Source: Gluconacetobacter azotocaptans (GTDB lineage Bacteria > Pseudomonadota > Alphaproteobacteria > Acetobacterales > Acetobacteraceae). From it: a DNA stretch of 64,000 bases. Both the position numbers and the translations under genes were made by a program. The notes under the pieces were generated by a model that was not told the origin of the DNA, ran no database searches, and worked only from the letters and a program-made list of their open reading frames with translations. The stretch covers positions 62,001 to 126,000 of the forward strand of contig NZ_JABEQF010000001.1 of NCBI RefSeq assembly GCF_014174355.1, in the 5' to 3' direction. Shown in pieces: positions 9,086-19,127 of this stretch. Position 1 is the stretch's first letter. Each line of letters opens with the position of its first letter.

Positions 9086-9252
9086 CTGTCGGGTCCTTTC
9101 GGCGCGGGGCCATCGGTCGCGAATGATCCGGGGAGCAGGCCGTGGGCGCCCTGAAGCGCGCCATAGCGTCGGGCCGATGTCCCTTTCAATAAGCAACCGA
9201 CGGCGACTGGAGGCGTTCATCGCCCTATCCGAAAATTGTTGGAGGACACGGC

Positions 9253-10374
9253 ATGGCACGGCCAGCCAACGAAACGAGGATCCGCTACGCCGTCATCGGG
9301 TGCGGTCAGATTTCCCAGCAGGCGTTCATTCCGGGAATTGCAAGGGCGGACAATTCGGTCCTGAAGGCTCTGGTTACGGGGGACATGGAGAAGGCGAGAG
9401 CGCTGGAGGCCCGATACGGTGTCCGGGTCTGGCATTACGATGACGTGCCGGCCCTGATCGCATCGGGCGAGATCGACGCGGTGTATCTGGCAACGCCGAA
9501 CGCGCTGCATCGACGCTATGCGGTCCCCGTGCTGGAGGCCGGGCTGCATCTTCTGCTGGAAAAGCCCATGGCCACCAGCGTCGAGGACTGCGAGGCCATT
9601 CTGACCGCACAACGCAAGGGCGGCGGCAAGTTGATGATAGCCTACCGCCTGCATTGCGAGCCCGGTACGGTGGAATTGATTTCCCGCTGCCGGAAAGGGG
9701 ATTTCGGCCCCCTTCTGGGCTTCAATTCGACATTCGGGCAGGACTTTGCCGAGGCGAACCATCGCGGCCATTCCGGCTACTGGTCGGGCCCGGTGCCCGA
9801 CATGGGTACTTATCCGCTGAATGCCGTTCGCAACCTGTTCGGCAAGGAGCCGCTGGAGGTTCACGCAGTCGGAACGCGAACGCCAGGCCGGGGCTTCAAT
9901 TTCGACGACACGGTCTCGGTGACTTTGCGTTTTGCGGAGGGAAAACTGGCGCATTTCATGGTCAGCTATGCCAGCGCGCCGGTCGAGAATTTCACGCTTG
10001 TTGGACACCAGGGGACCGTGCAGGCGGGACCGTGCTTCATGTTCGGGCCATCCATCGCCATCACCTACACGACGAAGATCGACAGTAGGGAGGAGGTGCG
10101 TCGCCATGAGCCGGTCGAGCAGGTCGGCGGCGAGACGGCCCATTTTTCGGATTGCATCCTCAAGGATCGCGATCCCGAGCCGAACGGCGAGGAAGGCCTG
10201 CGCGACGTCCGGGTGCTGGCCGCAGTGGAGGATTCCCTGCGGACCGGACAGACACAGTCGCTGGCGGCGATGGCGCCCGCACCGGGTGTGTCCGACAGAC
10301 AGGTCATGCGGCTTCCGCCGGCGGAGGAGCCGGACGGCAGCGACCTGATCGGCGTGACGCTCCAGTCTGCCTGA
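9253..10374 (+). CDS. Gfo/Idh/MocA family oxidoreductase (glucose-fructose oxidoreductase-like)
   Basis: A 373-residue cytoplasmic enzyme starting at ATG 9253 with GGAGG upstream. The N-terminal NAD(P)-binding fold has YAVIGCGQISQQAF at about residues 12-25. The family's EKP catalytic lysine motif is in LLLEKPMATS (103-105), and the C-terminal substrate domain has GYWSGPVPDMGTYPLNAVRN and a conserved FDDTVSVTLRF strand. The closest relatives by motif are sugar dehydrogenases and glucose-fructose oxidoreductase-like proteins. No Tat signal is present, unlike Zymomonas GFOR, so a cytosolic sugar or sugar-acid dehydrogenase is inferred. An MFS carrier follows 187 bases downstream. Confidence 0.85.
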   Translation: MARPANETRIRYAVIGCGQISQQAFIPGIARADNSVLKALVTGDMEKARALEARYGVRVWHYDDVPALIASGEIDAVYLATPNALHRRYAVPVLEAGLHLLLEKPMATSVEDCEAILTAQRKGGGKLMIAYRLHCEPGTVELISRCRKGDFGPLLGFNSTFGQDFAEANHRGHSGYWSGPVPDMGTYPLNAVRNLFGKEPLEVHAVGTRTPGRGFNFDDTVSVTLRFAEGKLAHFMVSYASAPVENFTLVGHQGTVQAGPCFMFGPSIAITYTTKIDSREEVRRHEPVEQVGGETAHFSDCILKDRDPEPNGEEGLRDVRVLAAVEDSLRTGQTQSLAAMAPAPGVSDRQVMRLPPAEEPDGSDLIGVTLQSA

Positions 10375-10561
10375 CCTGCCTTCGCCCCTGGACCAGAACG
10401 CCGCGACGGCCGAAATGGGGTAACGCGCCTCCGGATCGCGGGGCGCTGCTTGCCCCTCCACAATGACCGGAAAACGAACACCCCTGCGGCTGTCGGCACG
10501 GCCCGGCACCCATAGCGGGGGCGATTGGGCGCGGTTGGAAAGCAGATAAGAAAGAGGGGCC

Positions 10562-11842
10562 ATGATCCGCCATCAGACGGACAATATCCGGCGCCGGGAC
10601 GACGTTGCTCTTGACGGCCTCAGTTTCATGCTGGCCGACGTGCAGGACAATCTGGGCGCCTTTCTGACCGGTCTTCTTGCGGCGTATGGATGGCCGGCGG
10701 CCGACATCGGTGTGGCGATCGCGGCCGGCGGAGCAGGGGCGGTGACGGCGCGCCTGCTTGGGGGCTGGGCGCTGGACCGCCTGTCCTCGCGGCGGGGGAT
10801 CCTGGCGGGTTGCTGCGTCGTGACGGCGCTGTCGGTCGCGATTGCGGCCCTGTTTCCCGGTTTCTGGCAGATTGCCTGCGTTCACTTCCTGGCCGGAGGC
10901 GCAGGGGCGCTGTTCTCACCCTTGCTGGCTGCAATCAGCCGCCAGACGGCCGGCGATGATGGCTACATGGCGCGCATGGGGCGCAATGAGTCGTTCAACC
11001 ATATGGGGAATGCCGTCGTCGCCTGTTCCATGAGCGTCGTGGGCAGTACGGTAGGGCCGCTCGCCCCCTTATGGGCCATCGGCGGCCTGGCGGGCGTCAG
11101 TCTGCTTCTGGTGGGCGTGCTGACGTCCCGCGCGGACGCCGGCGAGGTACGGGCTCGCGATACCGCGCCTGATATGGCGAAGGGGCGGGAAACCGTTTGC
11201 GTCCTGGCCGATGGGCGCCTGCTTGTCTTTCTGACATGCTACCTGCTGTTCAACCTGGCGAACGGTGCGACGGTTCCGCTGATGATCGAACGACAGGCCG
11301 CATTTCATTTTGGAAGCGTTTCTTCCATGACCGCGTTATGCGTTGTCATCGCCCAGGCGACCATGGTGCCGGTGGCGTTTCTGATAGGGCGGTCCGCCGG
11401 GCACCGGCCGCGCAAGCCGCCCTTTCTTGTCGCGCTGGCGGTGCAGCCGCTGCGCGACTTCCTGATCATCAGCAGCGCCGGCTGGCCGACGATATGTGCG
11501 GCCCAGATCCTGGACGGCGTGTCCTCGGGCATCATGCTGGTGCTCTTTTACGCCGTACTGTCCGATCTGGCGTCGAACGGCGGTCGACGCAACCTTCTGA
11601 TCGGCGTGGGGCTCGCGGCCGGTACCGTGGGCGCCCTGCTTTCGAATTTCGGCAGCGGCCTGCTGGCGTCGGCCTTTGGCTTCAACACGGCGTTCCTGGC
11701 CCTTGCCGGCAGCGGGATCGTCGTTTTTTTCCTGTTTCTGTTCGCCATGCCCGAAACCCATGAAATGCAGATTTCGTCCACGACGCGAGCCGCCCTGACG
11801 GGCCCGCTTCATCAGCGGCCGTGCGCGGAGCAGGGCAGGTAA
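10562..11842 (+). CDS. MFS transporter
   Basis: A 426-residue polytopic membrane protein with about 10-12 hydrophobic segments in two halves separated by a charged loop (around residues 190-215, EVRARDTAPDMAKGRE). Seen segments include FLTGLLAAYGWPAADIGVAI, LTCYLLFNLANGATVPLMI and the terminal GIVVFFLFLFAMPE. The N-terminal DVQDNLGAFLTGLLA is characteristic of a small MFS group often found in Proteobacteria. GAGG-type bases precede ATG 10562. The substrate is unknown. It follows a sugar-dehydrogenase-like gene in the same direction, which allows, but does not show, a sugar-related role. Confidence 0.8.
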   Translation: MIRHQTDNIRRRDDVALDGLSFMLADVQDNLGAFLTGLLAAYGWPAADIGVAIAAGGAGAVTARLLGGWALDRLSSRRGILAGCCVVTALSVAIAALFPGFWQIACVHFLAGGAGALFSPLLAAISRQTAGDDGYMARMGRNESFNHMGNAVVACSMSVVGSTVGPLAPLWAIGGLAGVSLLLVGVLTSRADAGEVRARDTAPDMAKGRETVCVLADGRLLVFLTCYLLFNLANGATVPLMIERQAAFHFGSVSSMTALCVVIAQATMVPVAFLIGRSAGHRPRKPPFLVALAVQPLRDFLIISSAGWPTICAAQILDGVSSGIMLVLFYAVLSDLASNGGRRNLLIGVGLAAGTVGALLSNFGSGLLASAFGFNTAFLALAGSGIVVFFLFLFAMPETHEMQISSTTRAALTGPLHQRPCAEQGR

Positions 11843-11871
11843 TCGAAGGCTGGGGGTATTACAGATGCCTT

Positions 11872-11904
11872 CGCCGGGCTGGGGGCCGCCTTCGAAGCCC
11901 GGCG
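11872..11904. terminator. Inverted repeat between convergent genes, possible bidirectional terminator
   Basis: CGCCGGGCT at 11872-11880 and its exact complement AGCCCGGCG at 11896-11904 form a 9-bp stem with a 15-base loop in the 72-base gap between the MFS gene and the convergent response regulator. There is no T-run directly after the stem on either strand, so intrinsic termination is plausible but not shown. Confidence 0.4.
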
Positions 11905-11914
11905 ACGGTGAAGA

Positions 11915-12298
11915 TTATCTTCCGACAAGATCGTGAATAATCTTTGCAATATCGGAAATATCGTAGGGTTTGGCGACAAACCGACTGTGGGTAAGAACGA
12001 AGTCGTCCGACACCTTATGCTTCCCGGATGTCACGAGCACGCTCAGGCGGGGCCGGTGCTGGCGTGCCCGCAGAGCCAGTTCCAGGCCGTTCATGGACCC
12101 GGGCATGTCGATATCCGTAAAAAGGGCATCGACCTGGGCCATTTCGCTTTCGAGAACCGTGAGCGCTTCCTCGGCATTGGAAGCTTCGCGCACGTCGAAA
12201 CCGTTGTCTCGCAGTTCATCCGCAACGGCCAGACGCGTCAGAGCTTCATCTTCGGCGACAACGACGCGCAGGCGGCGGGAGGGGAAATCATCAACCAT
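11915..12298 (-). CDS. Receiver-only response regulator (CheY-like)
   Basis: A 127-residue single-domain protein. The acidic pocket is VVVAEDE (residues 12-18), the phospho-acceptor Asp is in FTDIDMPG (about residue 62), the conserved Ser/Thr is in VLVTSG (about 90) and the Lys in VAKPYD (about 110). It has no output domain. The start is ATG 12298; a GTG lies directly before it. It begins 27 bases after the stop of the histidine kinase on the same strand, so the two form a two-component pair. A receiver without a DNA-binding domain must act through protein contacts or as a phosphate relay. Confidence 0.9.
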   Translation of the reverse strand: MVDDFPSRRLRVVVAEDEALTRLAVADELRDNGFDVREASNAEEALTVLESEMAQVDALFTDIDMPGSMNGLELALRARQHRPRLSVLVTSGKHKVSDDFVLTHSRFVAKPYDISDIAKIIHDLVGR

Positions 12299-12325
12299 CA
12301 CCGTTCTCGGGAAAAGACACGCATC

Positions 12326-13513
12326 TCAGCGGCGACTGGGTGGGGAGGGTTCGATGGGAAAGCGGCACGTGAAGCATGTCTCGCCATCGGTGGACGTGAC
12401 GGCCAGTCTTCCCTGGTGGGCCGTGGCAATTTCCGATGCGATATAGAGGCCGAGGCCCAGCCCGTGTTGGCTCGATTGGCCCCCTCCTCTGGCGAACGGC
12501 TGGAAAAGCTTTTCATGAGCTTCGGGTGGAATGGGTTTCCCTGCATTGGAGACTGACAATTCAAATGACTTTTCATTCGTGCTTGCTCTTACGATGATGG
12601 GTTCGTCCGGGTCACCGTGGGTGATAGCGTTGGCCAACAGATTTGAAAATAACTGGGCCACGCGTCCGCTGTCGCATGTTACGGCATGATCCAGCTTGAA
12701 ACTGGTCTTTATACGTCTGCCCGGATGGGCGGTTTCCACTTCCCGCACAATCTGCTCAAGGCTGGCCTGCAAAGCATATTCGATGTTTCGCTCCAGTACG
12801 ATGCCGTCTCCCAGGCGTCCCCGGGCAAAATCCATGAGATCGCTGATCAGGGCCGCCATCCGGGCGGTGCTCTTTTGAATATGCGGCACCAGTTCGACCG
12901 CCCTTTCCGGGCGACGGAGAAGCATTCTTGCCCCGGACTCGATCGACATCAGCGGATTTCGCAGATCGTGACCCAGAACGGCGATGAATTGTTCCCGAAG
13001 TTCGGATTGCGTGCGTTCGCGGGATAACGTGATTTCGTTTTCCGCCAGTCGGGAACTGGCATCCACATGAAAGGCCGCCAGGTCCGCGAAAAGCCGGAAC
13101 ATGGCCAGGATTTCGGGCTTGTCCAGATCATGAGGGACCGGATCGGTCGCGCAGAGCGTGCCGAAGAATGTGCCGTCGGGCAGGAAGATCGGAACCGAAA
13201 TATAGCTTTGGAAATGATAGAGCTGAGGGGCGACGTGCTCGGCGTAAGTGGGATTCACATCGACGTGATCAATCACAACAGGCTCGCCCCGGCAGAGCAC
13301 GTCCTGACTGATCGTCGTTTCGACGGGCAACTTGTCCCCGGCTTCCAGCCCCAAACCGATGCCGTCCCGCACGGCGCAGGCAATCCAGTAACCCTGAGTG
13401 ACACGCGCGATCACGGCAAAGCGCAGGGACGTCGTATGGCGCACGACATCGAGAATCTTGGTGAGGGCTGGAACACGGCCCGCGGCGTGGATATCTTCCC
13501 AATATCTTGTCAT
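12326..13513 (-). CDS. GAF-domain sensor histidine kinase
   Basis: A 395-residue soluble kinase with no membrane segment. The N-terminal GAF domain spans roughly residues 20-160 (SLRFAVIARVTQGYW, FQSYISVPIFLPDGTFFGT). A HisKA helix follows with VLGHDLRNPL (phospho-His about 182), then a HATPase domain with N-box QLFSNLLANAITHG and G-box HGLGLGLYIASEIA. The start ATG 13513 is preferred over an upstream in-frame TTG because AGGTGAG lies directly upstream. The partner receiver gene follows 27 bases downstream. The ligand sensed by the GAF domain is not evident. The divergent neighbour is paoA, but no functional link is proven. Confidence 0.9.
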   Translation of the reverse strand: MTRYWEDIHAAGRVPALTKILDVVRHTTSLRFAVIARVTQGYWIACAVRDGIGLGLEAGDKLPVETTISQDVLCRGEPVVIDHVDVNPTYAEHVAPQLYHFQSYISVPIFLPDGTFFGTLCATDPVPHDLDKPEILAMFRLFADLAAFHVDASSRLAENEITLSRERTQSELREQFIAVLGHDLRNPLMSIESGARMLLRRPERAVELVPHIQKSTARMAALISDLMDFARGRLGDGIVLERNIEYALQASLEQIVREVETAHPGRRIKTSFKLDHAVTCDSGRVAQLFSNLLANAITHGDPDEPIIVRASTNEKSFELSVSNAGKPIPPEAHEKLFQPFARGGGQSSQHGLGLGLYIASEIATAHQGRLAVTSTDGETCFTCRFPIEPSPPSRR

Positions 13514-13791
13514 CTCACCTAACAACCACTCCGCACGAAAATCACTCAAAAATATCGATTGATCCCACGCTGGATGATTACATAAAGCAGGGCGGGGTGC
13601 GAGAGGGCATAACAGATTGAATTATAAGGAATTCGGGCCCGGTGCAGCGGCTGCTCCGCGATATCGGGTCCCGACGCGCGGCCAGTAATCAGCGGGGGAA
13701 AAGGGCCGGAACCATCCCGGCATCAGGCGTTTATTGGTCAGACATCCATAAAGCGATTGCCTTTCGTCCGGGCAGGAAAGGGCTTCCTCTC

Positions 13792-14427
13792 ATGACCCAT
13801 CTTCGGCAGATACCGATATCACGCCGTGATCTCATGACCAGCGGGGCGGCGACCGCGGCGGCAACGGCTGTTCCGACCGGCCGCCCGATTGCCCGGACAA
13901 GAGAAGCGGACCCCCCGCTCATGACCGTCAATTTCGAGGTCAATGGAATCGCCCGCAGCCTGACGGTCGACACCCGTACGACGTTGCTGGATGCCCTGCG
14001 CGAACATCTGCAACTGACCGGCACCAAGAAAGGCTGCGATCATGGTCAATGCGGAGCCTGCACGGTCATCGCCGATGGCCGGCGGATCAATGCGTGCCTG
14101 AGCCTGGCGGTCATGCACGAAGGAAGAAAAGTCACGACCATCGAGGGTCTTGGTACGCCAGATCTTCTCCATCCGGTCCAGGCGGCGTTCATTCGTCATG
14201 ACGGATACCAATGCGGCTATTGTACGCCGGGGCAGATCTGCTCGGCCATTGCGGTATTGCAGGAGATCAGGGCCGGCATTCCCAGTCATGCCACAGAGGA
14301 TTTGATGGCCCGGCCGCAGGCCACAAACATGGAAATGCGTGAACGCATGAGTGGCAATATCTGCCGTTGCGGCGCCTATTCCAATATTGCCCAGGCCATG
14401 GCCGAGGTTGCGGGGGTGAAGGCATGA
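13792..14427 (+). CDS. paoA: PaoA-like 2Fe-2S subunit of aldehyde oxidoreductase, Tat-exported
   Basis: A 211-residue small subunit of a xanthine-oxidase-family enzyme. A twin-arginine signal ([21 protein letters not shown] at 11-12) exports the folded complex. The plant-type 2Fe-2S domain follows ([13 protein letters not shown] with a fourth Cys in [10 protein letters not shown]), and then the second helical 2Fe-2S domain ([13 protein letters not shown] and [11 protein letters not shown]). The start ATG 13792 has AGGAAAGG upstream. It is followed by the FAD and molybdopterin subunits with ATGA overlaps, the order seen in E. coli paoABC, which oxidises aromatic and other aldehydes in the periplasm. 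No PaoD-like maturation factor is adjacent. Confidence 0.9.
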   Translation: MTHLRQIPISRRDLMTSGAATAAATAVPTGRPIARTREADPPLMTVNFEVNGIARSLTVDTRTTLLDALREHLQLTGTKKGCDHGQCGACTVIADGRRINACLSLAVMHEGRKVTTIEGLGTPDLLHPVQAAFIRHDGYQCGYCTPGQICSAIAVLQEIRAGIPSHATEDLMARPQATNMEMRERMSGNICRCGAYSNIAQAMAEVAGVKA

Positions 14428-15377
14428 AGCCATTTACCTACGAGCGGGTTGCGACACCGGCGCAGGCCGCGGCCGCCGTCTTGCGCAGGCCTGGCGCCAA
14501 GTTCATCGCCGGGGGCACCAACCTGCTGGATCTGATGAAGCTGCAGATCGAGGTGCCGCCGCACCTGGTCGATGTCGGCAGGACTGGCCTGGACAAGATC
14601 GATCCGACGCCCGATGGCGGTCTTCGCATTGGCGCACTGGTCACCAACACGGATCTTGCCGCGGATAGGCGTATCCGTCGGGATTATGGTGTCCTGAGCC
14701 GCGCGCTGGTTGCCGGCGCATCCGGACAGCTCAGGAACAAGGCGACGACGGCGGGTAATCTGCTTCAGCGCACGCGGTGTCCCTATTTCTATGACACCAA
14801 CCAGCCATGCAACAAACGCCAGCCGGGCACGGGCTGTGCCGGGATCGGTGGCGTAAGCCGGCAATTGGGCGTCATCGGGACAAGCGATGCCTGCATTGCC
14901 ACCCACCCGAGCGACATGGCGGTGGCCATGCGTGTATTGGATGCCGTGGTGGAAACAATCGACGCGCAAGGGCGCACGCGGGCCATTCCGATCGCCGAAT
15001 TCCACCGCCTGCCGGACAACACGCCTCATATCGAAACGTCACTTACGGCCGATGAACTGATTACAGGCGTAAAACTACCTGCGCCGATCGGCGGCACACA
15101 GATGTATCGTAAGGTGCGCGACCGGGCATCTTACGCGTTCGCGCTCGTCTCAGTCGCCGCCATCATACAGAAGGATGGTACCGGCCGTGTTGCGGTGGGT
15201 GGCATCGCCCCCCGGCCATGGCGGATCGAGGCGGCCGAAACCGAGTTGCCCCTTGGTGCCAAGGCGGTGACGGACAGACTTCTGGCCGACGCGCACCCTG
15301 CCTCGGACAATGCGTTCAAGATCACCCTGGTCGAGCGCACGCTTGCCGCCGTGGTCAGCAAGGCAAAAGCAGCATGA
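14424..15377 (+). CDS. paoB: PaoB-like FAD (and 4Fe-4S) subunit of aldehyde oxidoreductase
   Basis: A 317-residue medium subunit of the xanthine dehydrogenase family. The FAD-binding part shows [20 protein letters not shown] near the N-terminus and [20 protein letters not shown] in the middle. The cysteine cluster [15 protein letters not shown]...TGCAGIGG matches the extra 4Fe-4S insertion known for PaoB, distinguishing it from ordinary XDH FAD subunits. There is no signal peptide of its own; it would be carried out with the Tat-bearing PaoA. The start ATG 14424 overlaps the paoA stop (ATGA), and its own stop overlaps the paoC start. Confidence 0.9.
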   Translation: MKPFTYERVATPAQAAAAVLRRPGAKFIAGGTNLLDLMKLQIEVPPHLVDVGRTGLDKIDPTPDGGLRIGALVTNTDLAADRRIRRDYGVLSRALVAGASGQLRNKATTAGNLLQRTRCPYFYDTNQPCNKRQPGTGCAGIGGVSRQLGVIGTSDACIATHPSDMAVAMRVLDAVVETIDAQGRTRAIPIAEFHRLPDNTPHIETSLTADELITGVKLPAPIGGTQMYRKVRDRASYAFALVSVAAIIQKDGTGRVAVGGIAPRPWRIEAAETELPLGAKAVTDRLLADAHPASDNAFKITLVERTLAAVVSKAKAA

Positions 15378-17575
15378 AATTCGACCGGCCCGCGGGCCAT
15401 AATCCCATCGACCAGCTTCGTGTCGTCGGCAAGCCGACCGATCGCATCGAAGGCAGGCTGAAGACAACCGGCACAGCGCCTTACGCGTATGAGCGGCATG
15501 ATGTCGTACCCGACCAGGCATATGGTTTTGTCGTGGGCAGCCCGGTGCCGAAAGGGCACATCGAACGCATCGATATCCGCGGTGCAAAGGCATCGCCCGG
15601 CGTGATCGCGGTGGTCACGACGCTGGACATGCCGCGCCTCGAAAAGGGGCCGATGAACGCCGCCTATCTGTTCGGCGGTGCTGAAATACAGCACTATCAC
15701 CAGGCTATTGCGATTGTCGTGGCCAACAGTTTCGAGCAGGCACGTGCCGCCGCCTCTCTCATCCGCGTAAATATTACGGGTCAATCTGGACAGTTCGATC
15801 TTTCGACACAGGTAGCGGACGCGCCGCTGGCCCACGGCAAAATCCCGCCGCTGGATCGTGTCGGGGATTTTGACAGCGCTTTCGCTACGGCGCCCGTCAC
15901 GTTCGACCAGACCTACACCACGCCCGACCAGAGCCATGCGATGATGGAACCCCACGCGACAATCGCCGCGTGGGAGGGGGGCAAGGTCACGCTCTGGACG
16001 TCCAACCAGATGATTGCCTGGGCCAGGCGTGATGTCGCCACGGCCCTCAAGATCCCGCCTGAAAATGTCAGAGTGGATTCCCCATATATTGGTGGTGGCT
16101 TCGGGGGAAAGCTGTTTCTTCGGGCGGATGCGGTCCTCGCCGCGCTGGGTGCGCGGGCTGCGGGGCGGCCGGTCAAGGTCGCACTGACGCACCCGTTTCT
16201 CATGAACAACACGACACATCGGGCCGCAACCATCCAGCGTATCCGTATCGGCGCCACGCGCGACGGTAAAATCACGGCTATCGCCCATGAAAGTACGTCC
16301 GGCAATCTTGCGGGCGGTGGGCCTGAAGCCGCTGTATCGCAGACGAGACTGCTGTATGCCGGGGCAAACCGGCTGACTTCCATGCGGCTGGCGCATCTCG
16401 ACCTGCCGGAAGGAAGTTCGATGCGCGCCCCGGGTGAGGCGGCGGGCATGATGGCGCTTGAAATTGCCATGGACGAAGCAGCCGAACAACTTGGGATGGA
16501 TCCCGTCCAGTTTCGTATCCTCAATGACACGCAGGTGGACCCGGAAAAACCCGATCGTCAATTTTCCCGACGGCAGCTCGTAAAATGCCTGCAACTGGGT
16601 GCCACACATTTCGGCTGGAATCGGCGCAATTCCAGGCCCGCAGCGGTACGAGAGGGGGACTGGCTGATCGGCATGGGTGTCGCGGCGGGTTTTCGCAACA
16701 ACCTTGTGACGAAATCGGGGGCGCGCGTCAGGCTGGGCGACGGGGGTCTTGTCACGGTTGAGACGGACATGACCGATATCGGCACCGGCAGTTACACGAT
16801 CATTGCGCAGACTGCAGCGGAAATGCTGGGGGTGGAACTGGGCCAGGTGAAGGTCAGCCTGGGCGATTCGGATTCGCCGGTGTCGGCCGGGTCGGGCGGG
16901 CAATGGGGCGCAAACAACGCGACGGCGGGGGTGTATGCGGCTTGCGTGAAATTGCGTCGGACAGTGGCGCGGAAACTCGGGCTGGATCCGGACATGGCCA
17001 TCTTTGCGGGTGGTCACGTCCAGGCCGGAGGCCGGCATTTCGGACTGGCGGATGCTACGCGTGATGGAGAGCTGGTCTGCGAAGATGCCATCGAATACGG
17101 CGATCTTGACAAGAAATATCAGCAGTCGACATTCGCGGGACATTTTGTCGAAGTGGCGGTCGATGCCTTTACCGGAGAAATCCGTGTCCGGCGCATGCTG
17201 GCCGTATGTTCGGCGGGTCGCATTCTCAACCCCAAATCGGCACGCAGCCAGGTGATCGGTGCGATGACCATGGGGGTCGGTGCGGCGTTGATGGAAGAGT
17301 TGGCGGTCGACAGAAGCCGCGGCTACTTCGTCAACCATGATCTTGCAGGGTATGAAGTGCCGGTGCATGCGGACATTCCCCATCAGGACGTCATCTTTCT
17401 GGATGAGGTCGATCCGATTTCATCGCCGATGAAGGCGAAGGGAGTAGGCGAACTGGGTCTGTGCGGGGTCAGTGCCGCTGTTGCCAACGCGGTCTACAAT
17501 GCGACCGGCGTTCGGGTGCGCAGCTACCCCATTACCCTGGACAAATATCTCGATCATTTGCCGCAAGTCCTGTAA
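15374..17575 (+). CDS. paoC: PaoC-like molybdopterin catalytic subunit of aldehyde oxidoreductase
   Basis: A 733-residue large subunit that binds the molybdenum cofactor. Seen features: the N-terminal aldehyde-oxidase hammerhead domain ([20 protein letters not shown]), the cofactor-contact loop [20 protein letters not shown], a substrate-side [16 protein letters not shown], and the C-terminal [19 protein letters not shown], whose Glu is the family's catalytic base. The start ATG 15374 overlaps the paoB stop. Together with PaoA and PaoB it should oxidise aldehydes to acids in the periplasm, a fitting activity for an acetic-acid-type organism (inference). Confidence 0.92.
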   Translation: MKFDRPAGHNPIDQLRVVGKPTDRIEGRLKTTGTAPYAYERHDVVPDQAYGFVVGSPVPKGHIERIDIRGAKASPGVIAVVTTLDMPRLEKGPMNAAYLFGGAEIQHYHQAIAIVVANSFEQARAAASLIRVNITGQSGQFDLSTQVADAPLAHGKIPPLDRVGDFDSAFATAPVTFDQTYTTPDQSHAMMEPHATIAAWEGGKVTLWTSNQMIAWARRDVATALKIPPENVRVDSPYIGGGFGGKLFLRADAVLAALGARAAGRPVKVALTHPFLMNNTTHRAATIQRIRIGATRDGKITAIAHESTSGNLAGGGPEAAVSQTRLLYAGANRLTSMRLAHLDLPEGSSMRAPGEAAGMMALEIAMDEAAEQLGMDPVQFRILNDTQVDPEKPDRQFSRRQLVKCLQLGATHFGWNRRNSRPAAVREGDWLIGMGVAAGFRNNLVTKSGARVRLGDGGLVTVETDMTDIGTGSYTIIAQTAAEMLGVELGQVKVSLGDSDSPVSAGSGGQWGANNATAGVYAACVKLRRTVARKLGLDPDMAIFAGGHVQAGGRHFGLADATRDGELVCEDAIEYGDLDKKYQQSTFAGHFVEVAVDAFTGEIRVRRMLAVCSAGRILNPKSARSQVIGAMTMGVGAALMEELAVDRSRGYFVNHDLAGYEVPVHADIPHQDVIFLDEVDPISSPMKAKGVGELGLCGVSAAVANAVYNATGVRVRSYPITLDKYLDHLPQVL

Positions 17576-17693
17576 CGGCTATCTTGCCGGCAGGTGGGCG
17601 GAAACGCGCATCATCGTGGTAGATGATCATTGCTGTGTACCGTGACCAGCATGAGCCATGGTGCGGAGCAGGTGGGGCGGCGCTCTCTGCCCC

Positions 17694-18299
17694 TTATCGC
17701 CAGGCGTCGAGGACGAGATCGGCCGTGGCCGTTTCAACCTGCTGGCCATATCGCGTATGATAGACGTGCATCGACGCCTTGTAGGCGGCATCTGACGAGC
17801 TGCAAAGCGCATCGGTGACGACGACGGTTCGATAGCCGCGATCGACCGCGCCCAGAACGGTCGCGAGCACGCAGATATCGGTCTCGCCGCCGCTGATGAT
17901 GAGGGTGTCGATTCTGCGCGTTTGCAGCCGGGAGTGGAGGGCACCATCCATCCACGGCGAGTAGACATGTTTGTCGAACACCTCCGCCGGAGGCACGAAA
18001 CGCGCAAGATCGGGCATCAGCTCGATCATGTCCGCACCGAGCCTTTCGATCGTCATGGAGGCCCAGCGCTGGTAATAGCGGCGCCATGTTCCCCATCCCT
18101 CGCCGGGGTGCGCTGCGGGTATGAAACGGGTGAAAATGGTCCTGGCCGGGTCGTGCGCGACGATCCGTGCCGCCGTCGGACAGACGCGGTCCATCCAGGG
18201 CGTATGCCAATCGGTCTTTTCCGCGAACAGGCGTTGCATGTCGACGCAGACATGGACGCAATGTTCGCCAAGAGGACCATAGCGGACTGCGTTTGGCAT
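17694..18299 (-). CDS. Isochorismatase-like cysteine hydrolase
   Basis: A 201-residue cytoplasmic alpha/beta hydrolase of the isochorismatase/nicotinamidase family. The triad is visible as Asp in CVDMQRLF, Lys in FDKHVYSPW and Cys in ISGGETDICVLATVLGAVDR. ATG 18299 is preferred to the GTG directly before it, because the CGGAGGGG ribosome-binding site is then correctly spaced. The gene converges on paoC and stands alone. Family members hydrolyse amides or vinyl ethers (nicotinamide, N-carbamoyl compounds, isochorismate); the substrate here cannot be decided. Confidence 0.85.
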   Translation of the reverse strand: MPNAVRYGPLGEHCVHVCVDMQRLFAEKTDWHTPWMDRVCPTAARIVAHDPARTIFTRFIPAAHPGEGWGTWRRYYQRWASMTIERLGADMIELMPDLARFVPPAEVFDKHVYSPWMDGALHSRLQTRRIDTLIISGGETDICVLATVLGAVDRGYRTVVVTDALCSSSDAAYKASMHVYHTRYGQQVETATADLVLDAWR

Positions 18300-18607
18300 C
18301 ACCCCCTCCGGATTGCCTCAGCGCACGTCGTCGACTGACAACGAATGGCAGCAGGAAATGTTGCATCTGGTTGTTCTGATCCCAGGGTCAGGGGGCTGAT
18401 GTTCCAGGGCGCCTGCGACATTGCGTGACCGCGCCTGATCATCCCCGCCCGACAAGACATGGGGGCGTTTCCCAGCTTCACCACCGGTGTATCCGCTTTC
18501 GGAAAAAGAACAGGTTTGGTTTATTTTGAGAAAACATAAATAAAATGTGATTGTGAAATTATATCGTCAACATTTATGCAGAAACCGGCTTCGCTCTTCC
18601 AAATTTA
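18300..18607. other. Intergenic, AT-rich stretch
   Basis: No gene is supportable here. From about 18500 to 18610 the sequence becomes markedly AT-rich compared with its surroundings (runs such as AAACATAAATAAAATG), as expected for a promoter or a horizontally acquired scar. I see no clear hairpin or repeat. Confidence 0.4.
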
Positions 18608-18772
18608 CTATGGGGGACCATCGAAGCCATAACTGCCCTTGGCACCGACGCCAATATCGCCGTACCCATTGCCACGCAGGTGCCGCGTGCCGCGATCACC
18701 GTAATTCGGCCCGCATGCCGCCAGTAGAAGCAGGCCGGCCAGCGGCAGGACTTTCAGCGCATGGACCGTCAT
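18608..18772 (-). CDS. Small lipoprotein (54 residues)
   Basis: The peptide begins MTVHALKVLPLAGLLLLAAC, a textbook lipoprotein signal with lipobox LAAC (Cys 20). A short Gly/Asn/Asp/Tyr-rich mature part of about 35 residues follows and ends in GPP. The start ATG 18772 has GCAGGGCG upstream; longer in-frame starts exist but spoil the signal peptide. It would be anchored in the outer or inner membrane. I recognise no named family; many acetic acid bacteria carry tiny lipoproteins of this kind. The function is unknown. Confidence 0.6.
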   Translation of the reverse strand: MTVHALKVLPLAGLLLLAACGPNYGDRGTRHLRGNGYGDIGVGAKGSYGFDGPP

Positions 18773-19127
18773 CACGCGCCCTGCGGCCACGCTGCCATCT
18801 CGGGAACACCCTTCCGGAGGTGACATGACCGGTGCCGAAGCCGTTTCGTCCGTATTGATACCCATCGCCATATCCTTGTGCATCCTATGCCCGGACCTTC
18901 TCCGTCCCCGCAGGGGGCAGGATCCGACCACGAATTCGTCTGGTCCCCATCGTTCGGAGCGGCGCTATTGCGGGCCGTGATCGGGCTTGAGGATCGGCGG
19001 CGTCAGCATTCGATTCGCCTCATGCTCACCCCGGGACACGTTCATCGACGAGGGCGACGGCGGGGCTTTCGCATCAGGGGGATTGCCTCCCTGCTTTGGA
19101 ACGGTGGGCGCTTTGCTTGTCTTATGC

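Noticed and set aside
15131-17383. Very long open frame (750 codons) on the minus strand
   Set aside because: It lies antisense to paoC, which has full family motifs and coupled neighbours. The product is Arg/His-rich with no recognisable domain, as expected from GC-rich antisense frames.
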